From contig CACMJS010000001.1 in the NCBI GenBank assembly GCA_902614085.1, positions 235,127 to 299,126 of the forward strand: DNA of 64,000 nt. Reading direction: 5' to 3'. Below, piece by piece: positions 10,126-19,052 of this stretch; position 1 is the first letter of the stretch; each line of letters starts with the position of its first letter. A model generated the notes under the pieces. That model made no database searches. It was not told the DNA's origin and worked only from the letters and a program-made list of their open reading frames with translations. The DNA comes from an uncultured Alphaproteobacteria bacterium (GTDB taxonomy: Bacteria > Pseudomonadota > Alphaproteobacteria > HIMB59 > GCA-002718135). Position numbers and translations under genes: made by a program.

Positions 10126-10216
10126 AATTACTCCTTTTGAGTTAATGAATATTCATTAAACACAAGAAACACTCTTGTATTGATGTCCTAATATTTAAAA
10201 ATTGAATAAATTACAA
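10126..10216 (-). promoter_or_regulatory. Porin promoter and palindrome-rich 5' leader
   Basis: On the minus strand a possible sigma-70 promoter is TTGTAA (10211-10216), a 17-nt spacer, and TATTAG (10188-10193), which would start transcription near 10181. The ~55-nt leader then contains a stem ACAAGA/TCTTGT (10162-10167 with 10173-10178), a perfect 18-bp palindrome TTAATGAATATTCATTAA (10142-10159), and the strong Shine-Dalgarno. The palindromes could be protein-binding operators or RNA hairpins that protect the mRNA. The promoter boxes are inferred by eye. Confidence 0.5.
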
Positions 10217-10250
10217 AAAAAGCATAATGATTTATTATATTTTTTTAAAC

Positions 10251-10272
10251 AATGTTGTTTTTTTACAACATT
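10251..10272. promoter_or_regulatory. Hairpin just upstream of yggS
   Basis: A perfect inverted repeat AATGTTGT (10251-10258) and ACAACATT (10265-10272) encloses a loop of six T residues. It ends 7 nt before the ATG of the PLP protein gene and lies upstream of the divergent porin promoter. It is not followed by a T tract in either direction that would suit a terminator for a known upstream gene, so an operator or 5'-leader element is more likely. Confidence 0.45.
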
Positions 10273-10279
10273 ATGATTT

Positions 10280-10918
10280 ATGTTTAATATTAAGAAATAC
10301 AATGAAATAAAGGATTTTTTAAAAAAAAGCAGTAATTCTGCCAAAATTATTGCTATATCTAAAAATCATCCACTTAAAAGCGTTTTAGAGGCGATTAATG
10401 CCGGAGTATACATATTTGGGGAAAATAGAGTTCAAGAAGCAGAAGAAAAATTTCAAAAACTAAAGCTGGATAATACCAAAATAGAACTTCACTTAACTGG
10501 GCCACTTCAATCAAATAAAGTAAAATCAGCAATTCAGCTTTTTGATGTTTTTCATACTTTAGATAGGGAAAAAATAGCAAGAGAGTTCTCAAAATATAGA
10601 GAATTACTACTAAATAAGAAAATTTTTCTTCAGGTAAATACAGGAAAAGAAAAAACAAAAAGCGGTATTTTTCCGGAAGACACGAAAGACTTTTTGTTTT
10701 TTTTAAAACAAGAAATGAAATTATCCATTATCGGCTTAATGTGTATACCGCCAATAGATGATGACCCAGGCTATCACTTTAATAAATTAAAACTTCTTGC
10801 ATATGAAAACAAAATTAATGAGTTAAGCATTGGTATGAGCGATGACTATGAGAAAGCACTACAATTTAATCCAACATACATTAGGCTTGGAACAATCTTG
10901 TTTGGAAAAAGATCGTGA
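10280..10918 (+). CDS. YggS-family pyridoxal-phosphate homeostasis protein
   Basis: A 212-residue single-domain PLP protein with the fold of alanine racemase's N-terminal domain. It buffers PLP and affects amino-acid and keto-acid pools, and has no well-defined catalytic reaction. The PLP-binding lysine is K28 in AISKNHP, followed by GENRVQEAEEK, LHLTGPLQSNK and IGLMCIP, all in the family's usual order. Length is slightly shorter than the common ~220-230. The start ATG has only a weak ribosome-binding site, just after a hairpin. The stop overlaps the next gene by 4 nt (GTGA). Confidence 0.92.
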   Translation: MFNIKKYNEIKDFLKKSSNSAKIIAISKNHPLKSVLEAINAGVYIFGENRVQEAEEKFQKLKLDNTKIELHLTGPLQSNKVKSAIQLFDVFHTLDREKIAREFSKYRELLLNKKIFLQVNTGKEKTKSGIFPEDTKDFLFFLKQEMKLSIIGLMCIPPIDDDPGYHFNKLKLLAYENKINELSIGMSDDYEKALQFNPTYIRLGTILFGKRS

Positions 10919-11508
10919 AAAACGGACTAAATATATTTTGTAATAACAAAATTAAAAATTTTTTACCCTCTCTTCTTCTAGATTATGAATTAACTATTAT
11001 GAAATTAGATCAAATAAAAAATAATATACAAGTATCTCAAGCAAACATAATTATTATAAATAACAATGATATTGATCTTAAAGACTATGACAAGTTAATT
11101 GATAACTGTTTAATAATTTCAAATTTGAAAAAATTAAATTTTAATAATAAATCAAACATATTAAATAGTCCGCTCTCTATAAATCACCTAAAAAACGGAA
11201 TTGAGAACTTTGTTCAAAACTTAAAAGTTCAGTTTCATGATTTATCTCTTTATAAAGAAAAACTTATAAATCTTGATAATGATAATTTTTGCTACCTAAC
11301 TAAAATAGAATTAGAGATCTTAACCTGTTTAATTAGGAAGAAAGAAACAAGTAAAAATTTTATTAAAGAAAATATATTAAATATTAAATCAAATATTGAA
11401 ACTAATTCTCTTGAAAGCCATCTTTCGAGAATAAGAAAAAAAATGAATACCATAAAAACCAAAGTAAAAATCAAAACAAAAAATGAAAAGCTTTTAATTA
11501 CGATTTAA
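10915..11508 (+). CDS. Degenerate response-regulator-like winged-helix protein
   Basis: A 197-residue protein. The last ~70 residues read like an OmpR-type winged helix: LTKIELEILTCLIRKKE, then a recognition region with LESHLSRIRKKMNTI, and a final beta wing (VKIKTKNEKLLITI). The first ~110 residues have receiver-like hydrophobic strands (IIIINN, CLIIS, then SPLSINHLKNGI where receivers have a KP..L..I segment). I do not see the usual acidic pocket or the conserved lysine, so phosphorylation is doubtful. GTG start, coupled to the YggS-family gene. DNA binding is inferred from the domain; no target is known. Confidence 0.6.
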   Translation: MKNGLNIFCNNKIKNFLPSLLLDYELTIMKLDQIKNNIQVSQANIIIINNNDIDLKDYDKLIDNCLIISNLKKLNFNNKSNILNSPLSINHLKNGIENFVQNLKVQFHDLSLYKEKLINLDNDNFCYLTKIELEILTCLIRKKETSKNFIKENILNIKSNIETNSLESHLSRIRKKMNTIKTKVKIKTKNEKLLITI

Positions 11509-12101
11509 TTTAATAAATTAGGATTTATAAGTTTAAAAAAATTTTTATCAAAAACTTCATTGTAACTATGGTTATAAATTGAGAGCTTAAGAATATCATT
11601 ATCAACCACCACCTCTATTGCCCTTAATATCAATGGTTGTTTCTCAAATATTATTCTTATAACGAAATTTTTTTCTTCATTATCAATTCCTTTTTTTTCT
11701 AATAATAGCTCATTATTCTTTACTTCTACTTTTCCATCTTCAAAAAAATAAGGATTTCTAAATATGTCATAAAAGAACCAAGCATTAGTATTTTTTGGAT
11801 TAAAAAATTCATCTTCTTCAAGCACATAATCATAATACATCGCTTTATTTTCAGATAAAATTATTAGAATTTTTGTTGGTAAAAAATACTCAGCCCTGAC
11901 TCTTTTTTTACCTATATATACTCTGCCTTCACTTAAGTTTTCTCCATCACTTTGTAGGAATGAAGCAGAGAAATCACTTAGTGAACTTAAATACTGTAAC
12001 GCCTCTGCCTTGTCTTCAGAAGCTGATTGTGCTTTAAAGGCAAAAAAACTAAAAACTATTACTAATATATAAAATAAATACCGTTCATTTTTTAAGAACA
12101 T
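11505..12101 (-). CDS. lolA: Outer-membrane lipoprotein carrier protein LolA
   Basis: A 198-residue periplasmic chaperone that carries lipoproteins from the LolCDE complex to the outer membrane. A hydrophobic signal peptide covers about residues 8-27. The SDFSASFLQSDGENLSEGRVYIGKKRVRAEY segment (read in two halves) is the conserved LolA front strand region. Position directly after ftsK is conserved in alphaproteobacteria. Its start lies 17 nt inside ftsK, so it is probably translated from the same message. Its 3' end overlaps the convergent winged-helix gene by 4 nt. Confidence 0.86.
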   Translation of the reverse strand: MFLKNERYLFYILVIVFSFFAFKAQSASEDKAEALQYLSSLSDFSASFLQSDGENLSEGRVYIGKKRVRAEYFLPTKILIILSENKAMYYDYVLEEDEFFNPKNTNAWFFYDIFRNPYFFEDGKVEVKNNELLLEKKGIDNEEKNFVIRIIFEKQPLILRAIEVVVDNDILKLSIYNHSYNEVFDKNFFKLINPNLLN

Positions 12102-14319
12102 GTCTTTTACCTGCGTTATTTGCCTCGCTTATAATTCCATCTTCTTCCATCTTCTCTACTATTCTTGCTGCTCTATTATAACCGATCTGAAGATATCTTT
12201 GAATATAGCTTGTTGAAACTTTTTGTTGTTTAATCACAATATCAACTGCCTTACCATAAAGATCATCATTGTTATTTGAAATTAAATCTTCTGAATTTGA
12301 AATATTTAGTTCTTCTTCTGATAACGATATTTCTTTTTTATAATCAAATGTAGCCTGTTGTTTTATATAATTAACTACCTTTTCAACTTCATTTTCTGAC
12401 ACAAAACCACCATGCAGCCTCTTTATTATACCGCCATTTTCTAAAAACAACATGTCACCACTACCCAATAATTGTTCTGCACCCATTTCGTTAAGTATTG
12501 TTCTACTATCAAATTTACTTGATACCTTATAACTAATACGACTAGGAAAATTTGCTTTTATTGTTCCTGTAATTACGTCAACACTAGGTCTTTGTGTGGC
12601 TGTAATTAAGTGAATTCCTGATGCTCTTGCCATTTGTGCCAATCTTTGAACCAATGACTCAACTTCTTTTCCAGCAACCATCATCAAATCCGCCATTTCA
12701 TCAATCACCACAACAATAAAAGGCATTTTTTCAAGAATAATTTCTTGTTTTTCAATAATAGGCATCCTTGTATCATCATCAATACCTGTTTGAACCTCCC
12801 TAAAAAGTTTTCTTCCAGACGAAATAGTTCTTAAAACTTTATCATTATAAGAATCTATATTTTTTACATTTAAGGAGCTCATTAATTTATATCTATTTTC
12901 CATTTCTCTAACTACCCACTTAAGAGCAAATACAGCTTTTTTTGGATCAGTAACTACAGGTGTTAAAAGATGTGGAATATCTTCATAAATACTCAATTCT
13001 AACATTTTAGGATCAATTAATATTAGTTTGCATTCATTAGGTTTAAATTTGTAAAGTATGCTTAATATCATTGTGTTAATACCCACGGATTTTCCCGAAC
13101 CAGTTGTTCCTGCTATCAGTAGGTGAGGCATTCGCTCTAAATTTGCGAAAATACTTTTTCCAGATATATCTTTTCCTAATGCAAGAGTAAGGGAATCATT
13201 TTCAATTTCAAATTCATCTTCTTCAATTAAATCACCAAATAAAACACTATCTCTTTTAGTATTTGGTATTTCGATACCTAAGCTTGTCTTGCCAGGTTGA
13301 GTTGAAATTCTAGCAGAAATAGAAGACATTGCCCTAGCAATATCATCAGACAAACCTATTACTTTACTAGATTTTATTCCTGCATTTGGAATAAATTCAA
13401 ATAAAGTTACAATTGGACCACTACTAAAACCAACTATTTTTCCTTCAACACCATATTCAGAGAGTGTTTTCTCTAACTTAACAGCAGCATCAGTGTTTAT
13501 TTTTTCCAATTCTTTGTTTTTATTATTTTTTAAATTTGATTTCGAAAGTAGATTTTTGGATGGAAGGCTAAAGCTAAAATTATCAAGCTCTAGTTGTTTA
13601 CTAGTTTTAGGATTATTATTATTTTTTTTGCTTAAACTGACATGATTTCTTTTTTTAATTGTTGGTTCACTTCTTAATGTTTTTTTTGTAATTTTTTTTC
13701 TAAAATTTATATATTTAAATAAACCAAATATAGAAAATAAAAATTTAAAATATTTAAAAAATTTTAAGAAAGAAAATAATTTATTTATCCAAGAAAATTT
13801 TATCCTAAAAGATATAAATATTAAAACTACTCCAAATACTAAAAGTAAAAAATTTATAATAAAATCAATAAAAATATTTTCTAGAAGATTTAAATTTATA
13901 TTTGTAAATAAATCGAATAGGAACTGTGAAACCAAACCTGTTTTTAAAAAGGTTATATCAGCTGATTTTATGGAAACATTAATAAGAGTTATTCCTGTCA
14001 GGTTTGATAAAAATTTTAAAATTATAAATCTACTAGGAATACCTAAAAACAATTTTCCACCTTCTAGTATTATAAAAAACACCAATAAATAACTTAGTGT
14101 TCCAATAAAAATTAATGAATAACTTGATAAATAAGCTCCAAAAAAACCCACTAAATTTTCAATATTGCTGTCATTAACATTGTAATTAAATTGATTAAAA
14201 CCCGGATCATTTGCAGAGTATGAGTAAAGACTGGTAAAATAAATTAGGCCAAATCCAAATAAAATTATTCCTACTATAAATTTAACAATAAAATTTCTAA
14301 GTGAACCATACTTGAACAT
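12085..14319 (-). CDS. ftsK: DNA translocase FtsK
   Basis: A 744-residue membrane-anchored ATPase that pumps chromosomal DNA at the division septum and helps resolve chromosome dimers. The N-terminal ~200 residues hold several hydrophobic segments, followed by a short basic linker. The motor domain has Walker A AGTTGSGKSVG near residues 400-410 and Walker B VVVIDEMADLMM. The C-terminal gamma winged helix (VSTSYIQRYLQIGYNRAARIVEKMEE split across helices) reads KOPS-like sequences. Length is at the short end for the family, mainly from a short linker. It is divergent from the UbiH-family gene with 47 nt between the starts. Confidence 0.96.
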   Translation of the reverse strand: MFKYGSLRNFIVKFIVGIILFGFGLIYFTSLYSYSANDPGFNQFNYNVNDSNIENLVGFFGAYLSSYSLIFIGTLSYLLVFFIILEGGKLFLGIPSRFIILKFLSNLTGITLINVSIKSADITFLKTGLVSQFLFDLFTNINLNLLENIFIDFIINFLLLVFGVVLIFISFRIKFSWINKLFSFLKFFKYFKFLFSIFGLFKYINFRKKITKKTLRSEPTIKKRNHVSLSKKNNNNPKTSKQLELDNFSFSLPSKNLLSKSNLKNNKNKELEKINTDAAVKLEKTLSEYGVEGKIVGFSSGPIVTLFEFIPNAGIKSSKVIGLSDDIARAMSSISARISTQPGKTSLGIEIPNTKRDSVLFGDLIEEDEFEIENDSLTLALGKDISGKSIFANLERMPHLLIAGTTGSGKSVGINTMILSILYKFKPNECKLILIDPKMLELSIYEDIPHLLTPVVTDPKKAVFALKWVVREMENRYKLMSSLNVKNIDSYNDKVLRTISSGRKLFREVQTGIDDDTRMPIIEKQEIILEKMPFIVVVIDEMADLMMVAGKEVESLVQRLAQMARASGIHLITATQRPSVDVITGTIKANFPSRISYKVSSKFDSRTILNEMGAEQLLGSGDMLFLENGGIIKRLHGGFVSENEVEKVVNYIKQQATFDYKKEISLSEEELNISNSEDLISNNNDDLYGKAVDIVIKQQKVSTSYIQRYLQIGYNRAARIVEKMEEDGIISEANNAGKRHVLKK

Positions 14320-14366
14320 ATAGTTAGATTGTAATACATTTAGATTATGGTAATTCGAAGAAAATT

Positions 14367-15548
14367 ATGAAAGAAATTCAATCAAACATCAGTATAATAG
14401 GGGGAGGTCTTATAGGGGCTGTTACAGCATATTCACTTTCTAAGCTTGGGAATAAAGTAGTAGTTTTAGAGCAAAATGCTAAATTTAATCATAAAAATAT
14501 TTTAGACAAAAGAACAACAGCAATTTCAGAGGGTACGAAAAAATTTCTTGAAGAAATAAATATTTGGAATGAAATTGGTAATTACGCAGAACCAATAAGA
14601 AATATTCAGATAATAGACAGGAATCAATCAAACAAAATTTATTTTGATAATCAAAGAAGAAAATCCAATCTTGGATATATAGTTAAAAATGAGTTTATAC
14701 TTGATTGCTTGTATAAAAAATTACAAAAACAAAAAAATGTAGAAATTTTTAACAATGTTTCTGTTAAAGATATTTTTTATCAAGGCGACAGGATCGTAAC
14801 CAAACAAAATAATTTCTATATTAATACAAATATTTTATTTGCATGTGATGGAAAAAACAGCTCTATAAGAAAAATTTTTAAAACACCAATTTATAGAAAA
14901 AATTATAGAAAAAAAGCAATTGTAATAAATTTTTATCACTCGAAGAATCACAATAATACTGCTTATGAATTCTTCTTTAAAAATGGACCTCTTGCAATCT
15001 TACCAATGCAAAAAAATAAAAATCAGTTTCAAAGTTCCGTAGTTTGGACAAACACTAATGAATTTATAAACTCTTTACTTTCTTTGGACGATAATAATAT
15101 TATTTCCATTCTAAATGAAAAGACACAAGGAAGCGTAGGAGAGATAAAAAAAATAATCACCAAACAAACCTTTCCTCTAAAAGCTCATTTAAACTCTAAA
15201 TTTTTTGAGAATAGAATTATTTATTTAGGTGATTCAGCTCATTCGTTTCATCCAATTGCAGGACAAGGATGGAATCTAGGAATGCAAGATGTCGAAAGTA
15301 TATATAATCTTGTCAAAAAATATAACTCTCTAGGTTTGGAATTGGGAGATGAAATATTTTGTAAAGAATTTCAGAAAGATAATTTTTTCAAAGCTTATAG
15401 ACTGTATCAAATCACTGATAAAGTTGATAGTCTCTTTAAATCAGACAATACAATTTTTAATCATGCTAGGTTTTCAGCTATTAATTTAATTGAGAAAAGT
15501 AAAAAATTAAAAAATCAGATAAGTGATTTTGCGATGGGTGTTAATTAA
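14367..15548 (+). CDS. UbiH/UbiF-family FAD-dependent hydroxylase
   Basis: A 393-residue flavoprotein monooxygenase of the ubiquinone-hydroxylase family. The FAD-binding GGGLIG loop is at residues 12-17, a CDGKNSSIR motif mid-protein matches the family's DG motif, and the GDSAHSFHPIAGQGWNLG segment near residue 290 is the diagnostic second FAD motif. It most likely hydroxylates the ubiquinone ring; which position (UbiH, UbiF, UbiI or a broad UbiL/UbiM type) cannot be decided here. Its 3' end overlaps the convergent LON-domain gene by 8 nt. Confidence 0.88.
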   Translation: MKEIQSNISIIGGGLIGAVTAYSLSKLGNKVVVLEQNAKFNHKNILDKRTTAISEGTKKFLEEINIWNEIGNYAEPIRNIQIIDRNQSNKIYFDNQRRKSNLGYIVKNEFILDCLYKKLQKQKNVEIFNNVSVKDIFYQGDRIVTKQNNFYINTNILFACDGKNSSIRKIFKTPIYRKNYRKKAIVINFYHSKNHNNTAYEFFFKNGPLAILPMQKNKNQFQSSVVWTNTNEFINSLLSLDDNNIISILNEKTQGSVGEIKKIITKQTFPLKAHLNSKFFENRIIYLGDSAHSFHPIAGQGWNLGMQDVESIYNLVKKYNSLGLELGDEIFCKEFQKDNFFKAYRLYQITDKVDSLFKSDNTIFNHARFSAINLIEKSKKLKNQISDFAMGVN

Positions 15549-16140
15549 TAGTTTTATTATTATTATTATTATCTTCAACAATCTCAAGCTCTAATATTGA
15601 TTGAAGTTTTTTATAAAAATCACTTAAATTTTTTGTTTCCAAAAGAGCCTGTTTTTCAATATCGCTAAAAGGGGATATCATTGCTATAAACTTAATAATT
15701 TGATTAAAATCAATATTTTGAATTTCTTCTAAGTTTAAGTTAATTTTTTTGACTTTAATATATTGGCTATACTTATCTAAAAGATCATTTTTTTGTTTTT
15801 CATTTATAATGTTTTTATCTTCATCAAAATCTAACATTTCAGCTTCAACCAACCTAAACTTATATTTTTTTTCTAATTCTTTTTTAACTTTAAAACAATT
15901 AGTGCCCTGTAGACTAATTAAATATCGTCCGTCTGTTGTTTCACTAAAACTATGAATTTTTCCAATACAACCAATATTATAGAGTTTATTTTTTTTATCA
16001 GATTGTATCATGCCTATGCATCTTTCCTTTGAGAGAGCGTAGTCCACCATCTCAAGATATCTCTTTTCAAATATATTCAGAGGCAAGCTTGTTCCTGGAA
16101 AAAGGACTGCGCCGTTTAAAGGAAAGATAGGGATTTCCAT
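15541..16140 (-). CDS. LON substrate-binding-domain protein
   Basis: A 199-residue stand-alone N-terminal LON (PUA-like) domain without ATPase or protease. The start, IPIFPLNGAVLFPGTSLPLN, and the IFEKRYLEMVDYAL helix are typical. Alphaproteobacteria commonly carry this gene beside a thioredoxin-TPR gene, as here, where it begins 1 nt after that gene ends. The function is not established; binding of a peptide or protein is inferred from the domain in Lon protease. Confidence 0.85.
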   Translation of the reverse strand: MEIPIFPLNGAVLFPGTSLPLNIFEKRYLEMVDYALSKERCIGMIQSDKKNKLYNIGCIGKIHSFSETTDGRYLISLQGTNCFKVKKELEKKYKFRLVEAEMLDFDEDKNIINEKQKNDLLDKYSQYIKVKKINLNLEEIQNIDFNQIIKFIAMISPFSDIEKQALLETKNLSDFYKKLQSILELEIVEDNNNNNKTIN

Positions 16141-16141
16141 G

Positions 16142-17008
16142 TTAGGAAAACATTAATTGTGAAAGCTTCTTCCTATATTGAATAGTAACTTGATCAGTAT
16201 TTCCAAGTACACCAAAAAATTCTACCATCTTATTTTTTATACTATCCTTGTTTTTTGGATAATTTTTTAGAAGCAAATCCATTCCATTTTCATATTCTTT
16301 CATTGAAAAATATTTATCTGATATTTCTAAAATTAAATCAATATTATCTGGTTCACTTTCAAGCTTATCAAGTAGCTCATTTATATTTGGTCCGGATGAA
16401 TTATTTTTCACAATTTCCATCTTCTTTAAAACCTGTTTAACCTCATCCTTTTCTTGCACATCTTTTTCTAATGAGTTAATGAACGCACCTACTTCCTCAA
16501 ATTGTTTAAGTTCGATCAAACACTCTAAATAAAAACAAATACCTTTAATTTCATCTGAGTTTTTAGAAATAAATTCTAGAAGAATGTCTTTGATTTCTTC
16601 ATACTTATTTTCAGCCATGGCGCTTTCTATTTCATTGTAAAATTCAGTGAAATCTTCATTAATTTTGGATCCTAAGCATTTTTCAATAAATTCAATAATC
16701 TGACCTTCAGGAATAACACCCTGAAATGCATTAACAATTTGTTTATCTTTAAATGCATAGACTGTAGGAATTGATTGAATTCTTAATTGCGCAGCAATTT
16801 GTTGATTTTCATCAATATTAATTTTTACTAAGGTGATTTTATCTCCTGATTTTGATATTATTTTTTCTAAAATTGGTGTTAATTGTTTACAAGGACCACA
16901 CCAAGGAGCCCAAAAATCAACGATAATTAATTTACTTTTACTTGCCTCAATAACCTGATCATTAAACTCTGTTTCAGTAACATCGATTATATTTGAATTT
17001 TCACTCAT
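16142..17008 (-). CDS. Thioredoxin-TPR protein (YbbN/CnoX-like)
   Basis: A 288-residue two-part protein. Residues ~10-110 are a thioredoxin domain with the active site WCGPCK (CGPC at 37-40), and the remainder is helical with TPR-like repeats including NIDLILEISDKYFSMKEYEN. In E. coli the related CnoX/YbbN acts as a chaperone-like holdase and lacks the two-cysteine active site; here both cysteines are present, so a redox function is possible. It overlaps the upstream editing-domain gene by 4 nt and is followed closely by the LON-domain gene. Confidence 0.86.
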   Translation of the reverse strand: MSENSNIIDVTETEFNDQVIEASKSKLIIVDFWAPWCGPCKQLTPILEKIISKSGDKITLVKINIDENQQIAAQLRIQSIPTVYAFKDKQIVNAFQGVIPEGQIIEFIEKCLGSKINEDFTEFYNEIESAMAENKYEEIKDILLEFISKNSDEIKGICFYLECLIELKQFEEVGAFINSLEKDVQEKDEVKQVLKKMEIVKNNSSGPNINELLDKLESEPDNIDLILEISDKYFSMKEYENGMDLLLKNYPKNKDSIKNKMVEFFGVLGNTDQVTIQYRKKLSQLMFS

Positions 17009-17517
17009 AAAGATTTGACTATACTATAACTATCTAGAGAAAAAATATGAATTTTTTTATTATTTTCAAGGAGGAAGTTTATAAACTCTGAAGTCTTTAT
17101 ACTTATAGTTGTGGTATTAATTAGGGGGTGGAAATTAATTATTTCACTGTTAAAAAGTTTTTCATCTAAGTAAAACTCAACAACATTATCTTTGTCATTA
17201 AGAAGTGCAAATGGTGAGACTGATCCTGGTTTTATACCCAAAAATTGTTCTAAATATTCAGCATTAGCAAATGATAAATTCTTAGCATCGATAGATTTAG
17301 AAAATTGCTTTAAATCAACCTTTGCATTTTCATCACAACTAAAAAGAAAAAAATTATTTTTTTTATTTTTTAAAAATAAATTTTTTGTATGCGATCCTTT
17401 AATTTCACCTCTTAGATTTTCAGAATCTTCGACTGTAAATAAAGGATCATGATCATGAATTTGAAAATCTTTATTTTTTACACTAAGTAATTCAAATAAA
17501 TCTGTCTTTGTAAGCAT
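17005..17517 (-). CDS. YbaK/ProX-family aminoacyl-tRNA deacylase
   Basis: A 170-residue free-standing editing domain related to the INS domain of prolyl-tRNA synthetase. Marks are HDHDPLFTVED near the N-terminus, GSHTKNLFLKNKKNN, and LGIKPGSVSPFALLND, matching the PrdX/ProXp-ala type that removes alanine wrongly attached to tRNA-Pro. The exact substrate is not certain. The gene is divergent from crtI with 57 nt between the starts and overlaps the thioredoxin gene by 4 nt. Confidence 0.85.
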   Translation of the reverse strand: MLTKTDLFELLSVKNKDFQIHDHDPLFTVEDSENLRGEIKGSHTKNLFLKNKKNNFFLFSCDENAKVDLKQFSKSIDAKNLSFANAEYLEQFLGIKPGSVSPFALLNDKDNVVEFYLDEKLFNSEIINFHPLINTTTISIKTSEFINFLLENNKKIHIFSLDSYSIVKSL

Positions 17518-17574
17518 AAATAATATTATATTTATTAAGAAATAAGGTATTTAAATACAATTACAAAATTAACA

Positions 17575-19050
17575 ATGGGAAAAAAAGCAGTAGTTATTGG
17601 AAGTGGTTTTGGAGGCATTGCGATTAGTTTAAGATTAAAAAAATTAGGCTATGATACAACAATTATTGAAAAACTAGACAGCCTTGGAGGAAGAGCAAGA
17701 GTTTTTGAAGTGAATGGGTTTAAACATGATGCTGGACCAACGGTCATAACAGCACCATTTCTTTTTGATGAATTATTTAGTTTATTTGGAAAAAAAAGAG
17801 AAGATTATTTGAATTTTGTTCCTCTTGAACCTTGGTATAGATATTATTTTCATGATGGTAAAACTTTTGATTATTGTTCTACAGTTGAAAAAACCAACAG
17901 CGAGATAAGTAAATTTGATAAAAGAGACATAGAGGGATATTCTAACCTTTTAAATCAATCAAAAAAAATATTCGATGTAGGGTTTACACAATTAGCTGAC
18001 AAACCATTTATTTCTTTTTTTAAAATGTTAGGAGTTATTCCTAATTTGATAATTTTGAAAAGTTATTTCACAGTATCTCAACTTGTAAATAGTTATTTAA
18101 AAAATCCATATCTTAGAAAAGCATTTTCAATTCATCCACTTTTGGTTGGAGGCGATCCACACACAACAACATCTATTTACGCTTTGATTCATTATTTAGA
18201 GAGAAAATGGGGAGTATTTTTTTGTATGGGTGGAACTGGCAAAATCGTATCTGAATTAAAAAAATTAATGATTGATTGTGGTATTAAAATTAAAACAAAT
18301 ACAGAGGCAAAAGAATTTATTGTTCAAAATAATAAGATAACAAAAATATTAACAAACAAAGAAGAAATTTCCAATATAGATTTAGTTGTTTGTAATGCTG
18401 ATCCACCCATGGTTTACTCCAAACTTTTAAAAAAACAAAATTTAAGAAGACCTGTATTAAAAGAAAAAAACTTGTTATATTCAATGGGACTTTTTGTTCT
18501 TTTTTTTGGTACGAAAAAACAATACCATAAAGTTGCTCACCATACTATTTGGATGACTGAAAGATTTAAATCTTTGCTTCATGATATATTTAAAAATAAA
18601 ATATTATCTGATGATTTCTCATTATACATTCACAGACCTACTGCAACAGATAAGTCATTTGCTCCAGAAGGTTGTGATAGTTTTTATGTTCTATGTCCAG
18701 TACCCAATTTACAAGGAAAAATTGATTGGGATGTTGAATCAGAAAACCTTAAAAATAATATAGTTAAAGAATTATCTCAAACCATTATGCCAGACTTAGA
18801 AAAGAGTATTACAGATGTTTTTTGGATGAATCCTAAAGATTTTAAAAATGATTACAATTCTATGCACGGAGCTGGTTTTTCTATAGCTCCGATCTTTACA
18901 CAGTCAGCATGGTTTAGGTATCACAACAAAGATAAAAAAATTAAAAACCTATATTTTTCAGCGGCAGGTTCTCATCCAGGCGCTGGAATACCAGGAGTTC
19001 TTTCATCAGCCAAAGTTGTTGAAAACATAATTAAAGCTGAATTAAAATAA
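17575..19050 (+). CDS. crtI: Phytoene desaturase CrtI
   Basis: A 491-residue FAD-dependent desaturase that converts phytoene to lycopene. The dinucleotide-binding loop GSGFGG is at residues 9-14, followed by GGRARVFEVNGFKHDAGPT (the CrtI entry region). The C-terminus carries AAGSHPGAGIPGVLSSAK, the bacterial carotenoid desaturase signature. First gene of a tight four-gene operon (2 nt to crtB). A promoter must lie within the 57-nt gap to the divergent editing-domain gene. The number of desaturation steps is inferred from the downstream lycopene cyclase. Confidence 0.95.
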   Translation: MGKKAVVIGSGFGGIAISLRLKKLGYDTTIIEKLDSLGGRARVFEVNGFKHDAGPTVITAPFLFDELFSLFGKKREDYLNFVPLEPWYRYYFHDGKTFDYCSTVEKTNSEISKFDKRDIEGYSNLLNQSKKIFDVGFTQLADKPFISFFKMLGVIPNLIILKSYFTVSQLVNSYLKNPYLRKAFSIHPLLVGGDPHTTTSIYALIHYLERKWGVFFCMGGTGKIVSELKKLMIDCGIKIKTNTEAKEFIVQNNKITKILTNKEEISNIDLVVCNADPPMVYSKLLKKQNLRRPVLKEKNLLYSMGLFVLFFGTKKQYHKVAHHTIWMTERFKSLLHDIFKNKILSDDFSLYIHRPTATDKSFAPEGCDSFYVLCPVPNLQGKIDWDVESENLKNNIVKELSQTIMPDLEKSITDVFWMNPKDFKNDYNSMHGAGFSIAPIFTQSAWFRYHNKDKKIKNLYFSAAGSHPGAGIPGVLSSAKVVENIIKAELK

Positions 19051-19052
19051 CA

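Noticed and set aside
9842..10159. Plus-strand open frame of about 105 codons across the start of the porin gene
   Set aside because: It is antisense to a clear porin with signal peptide and strong ribosome-binding site and arises from its low-stop codon use.
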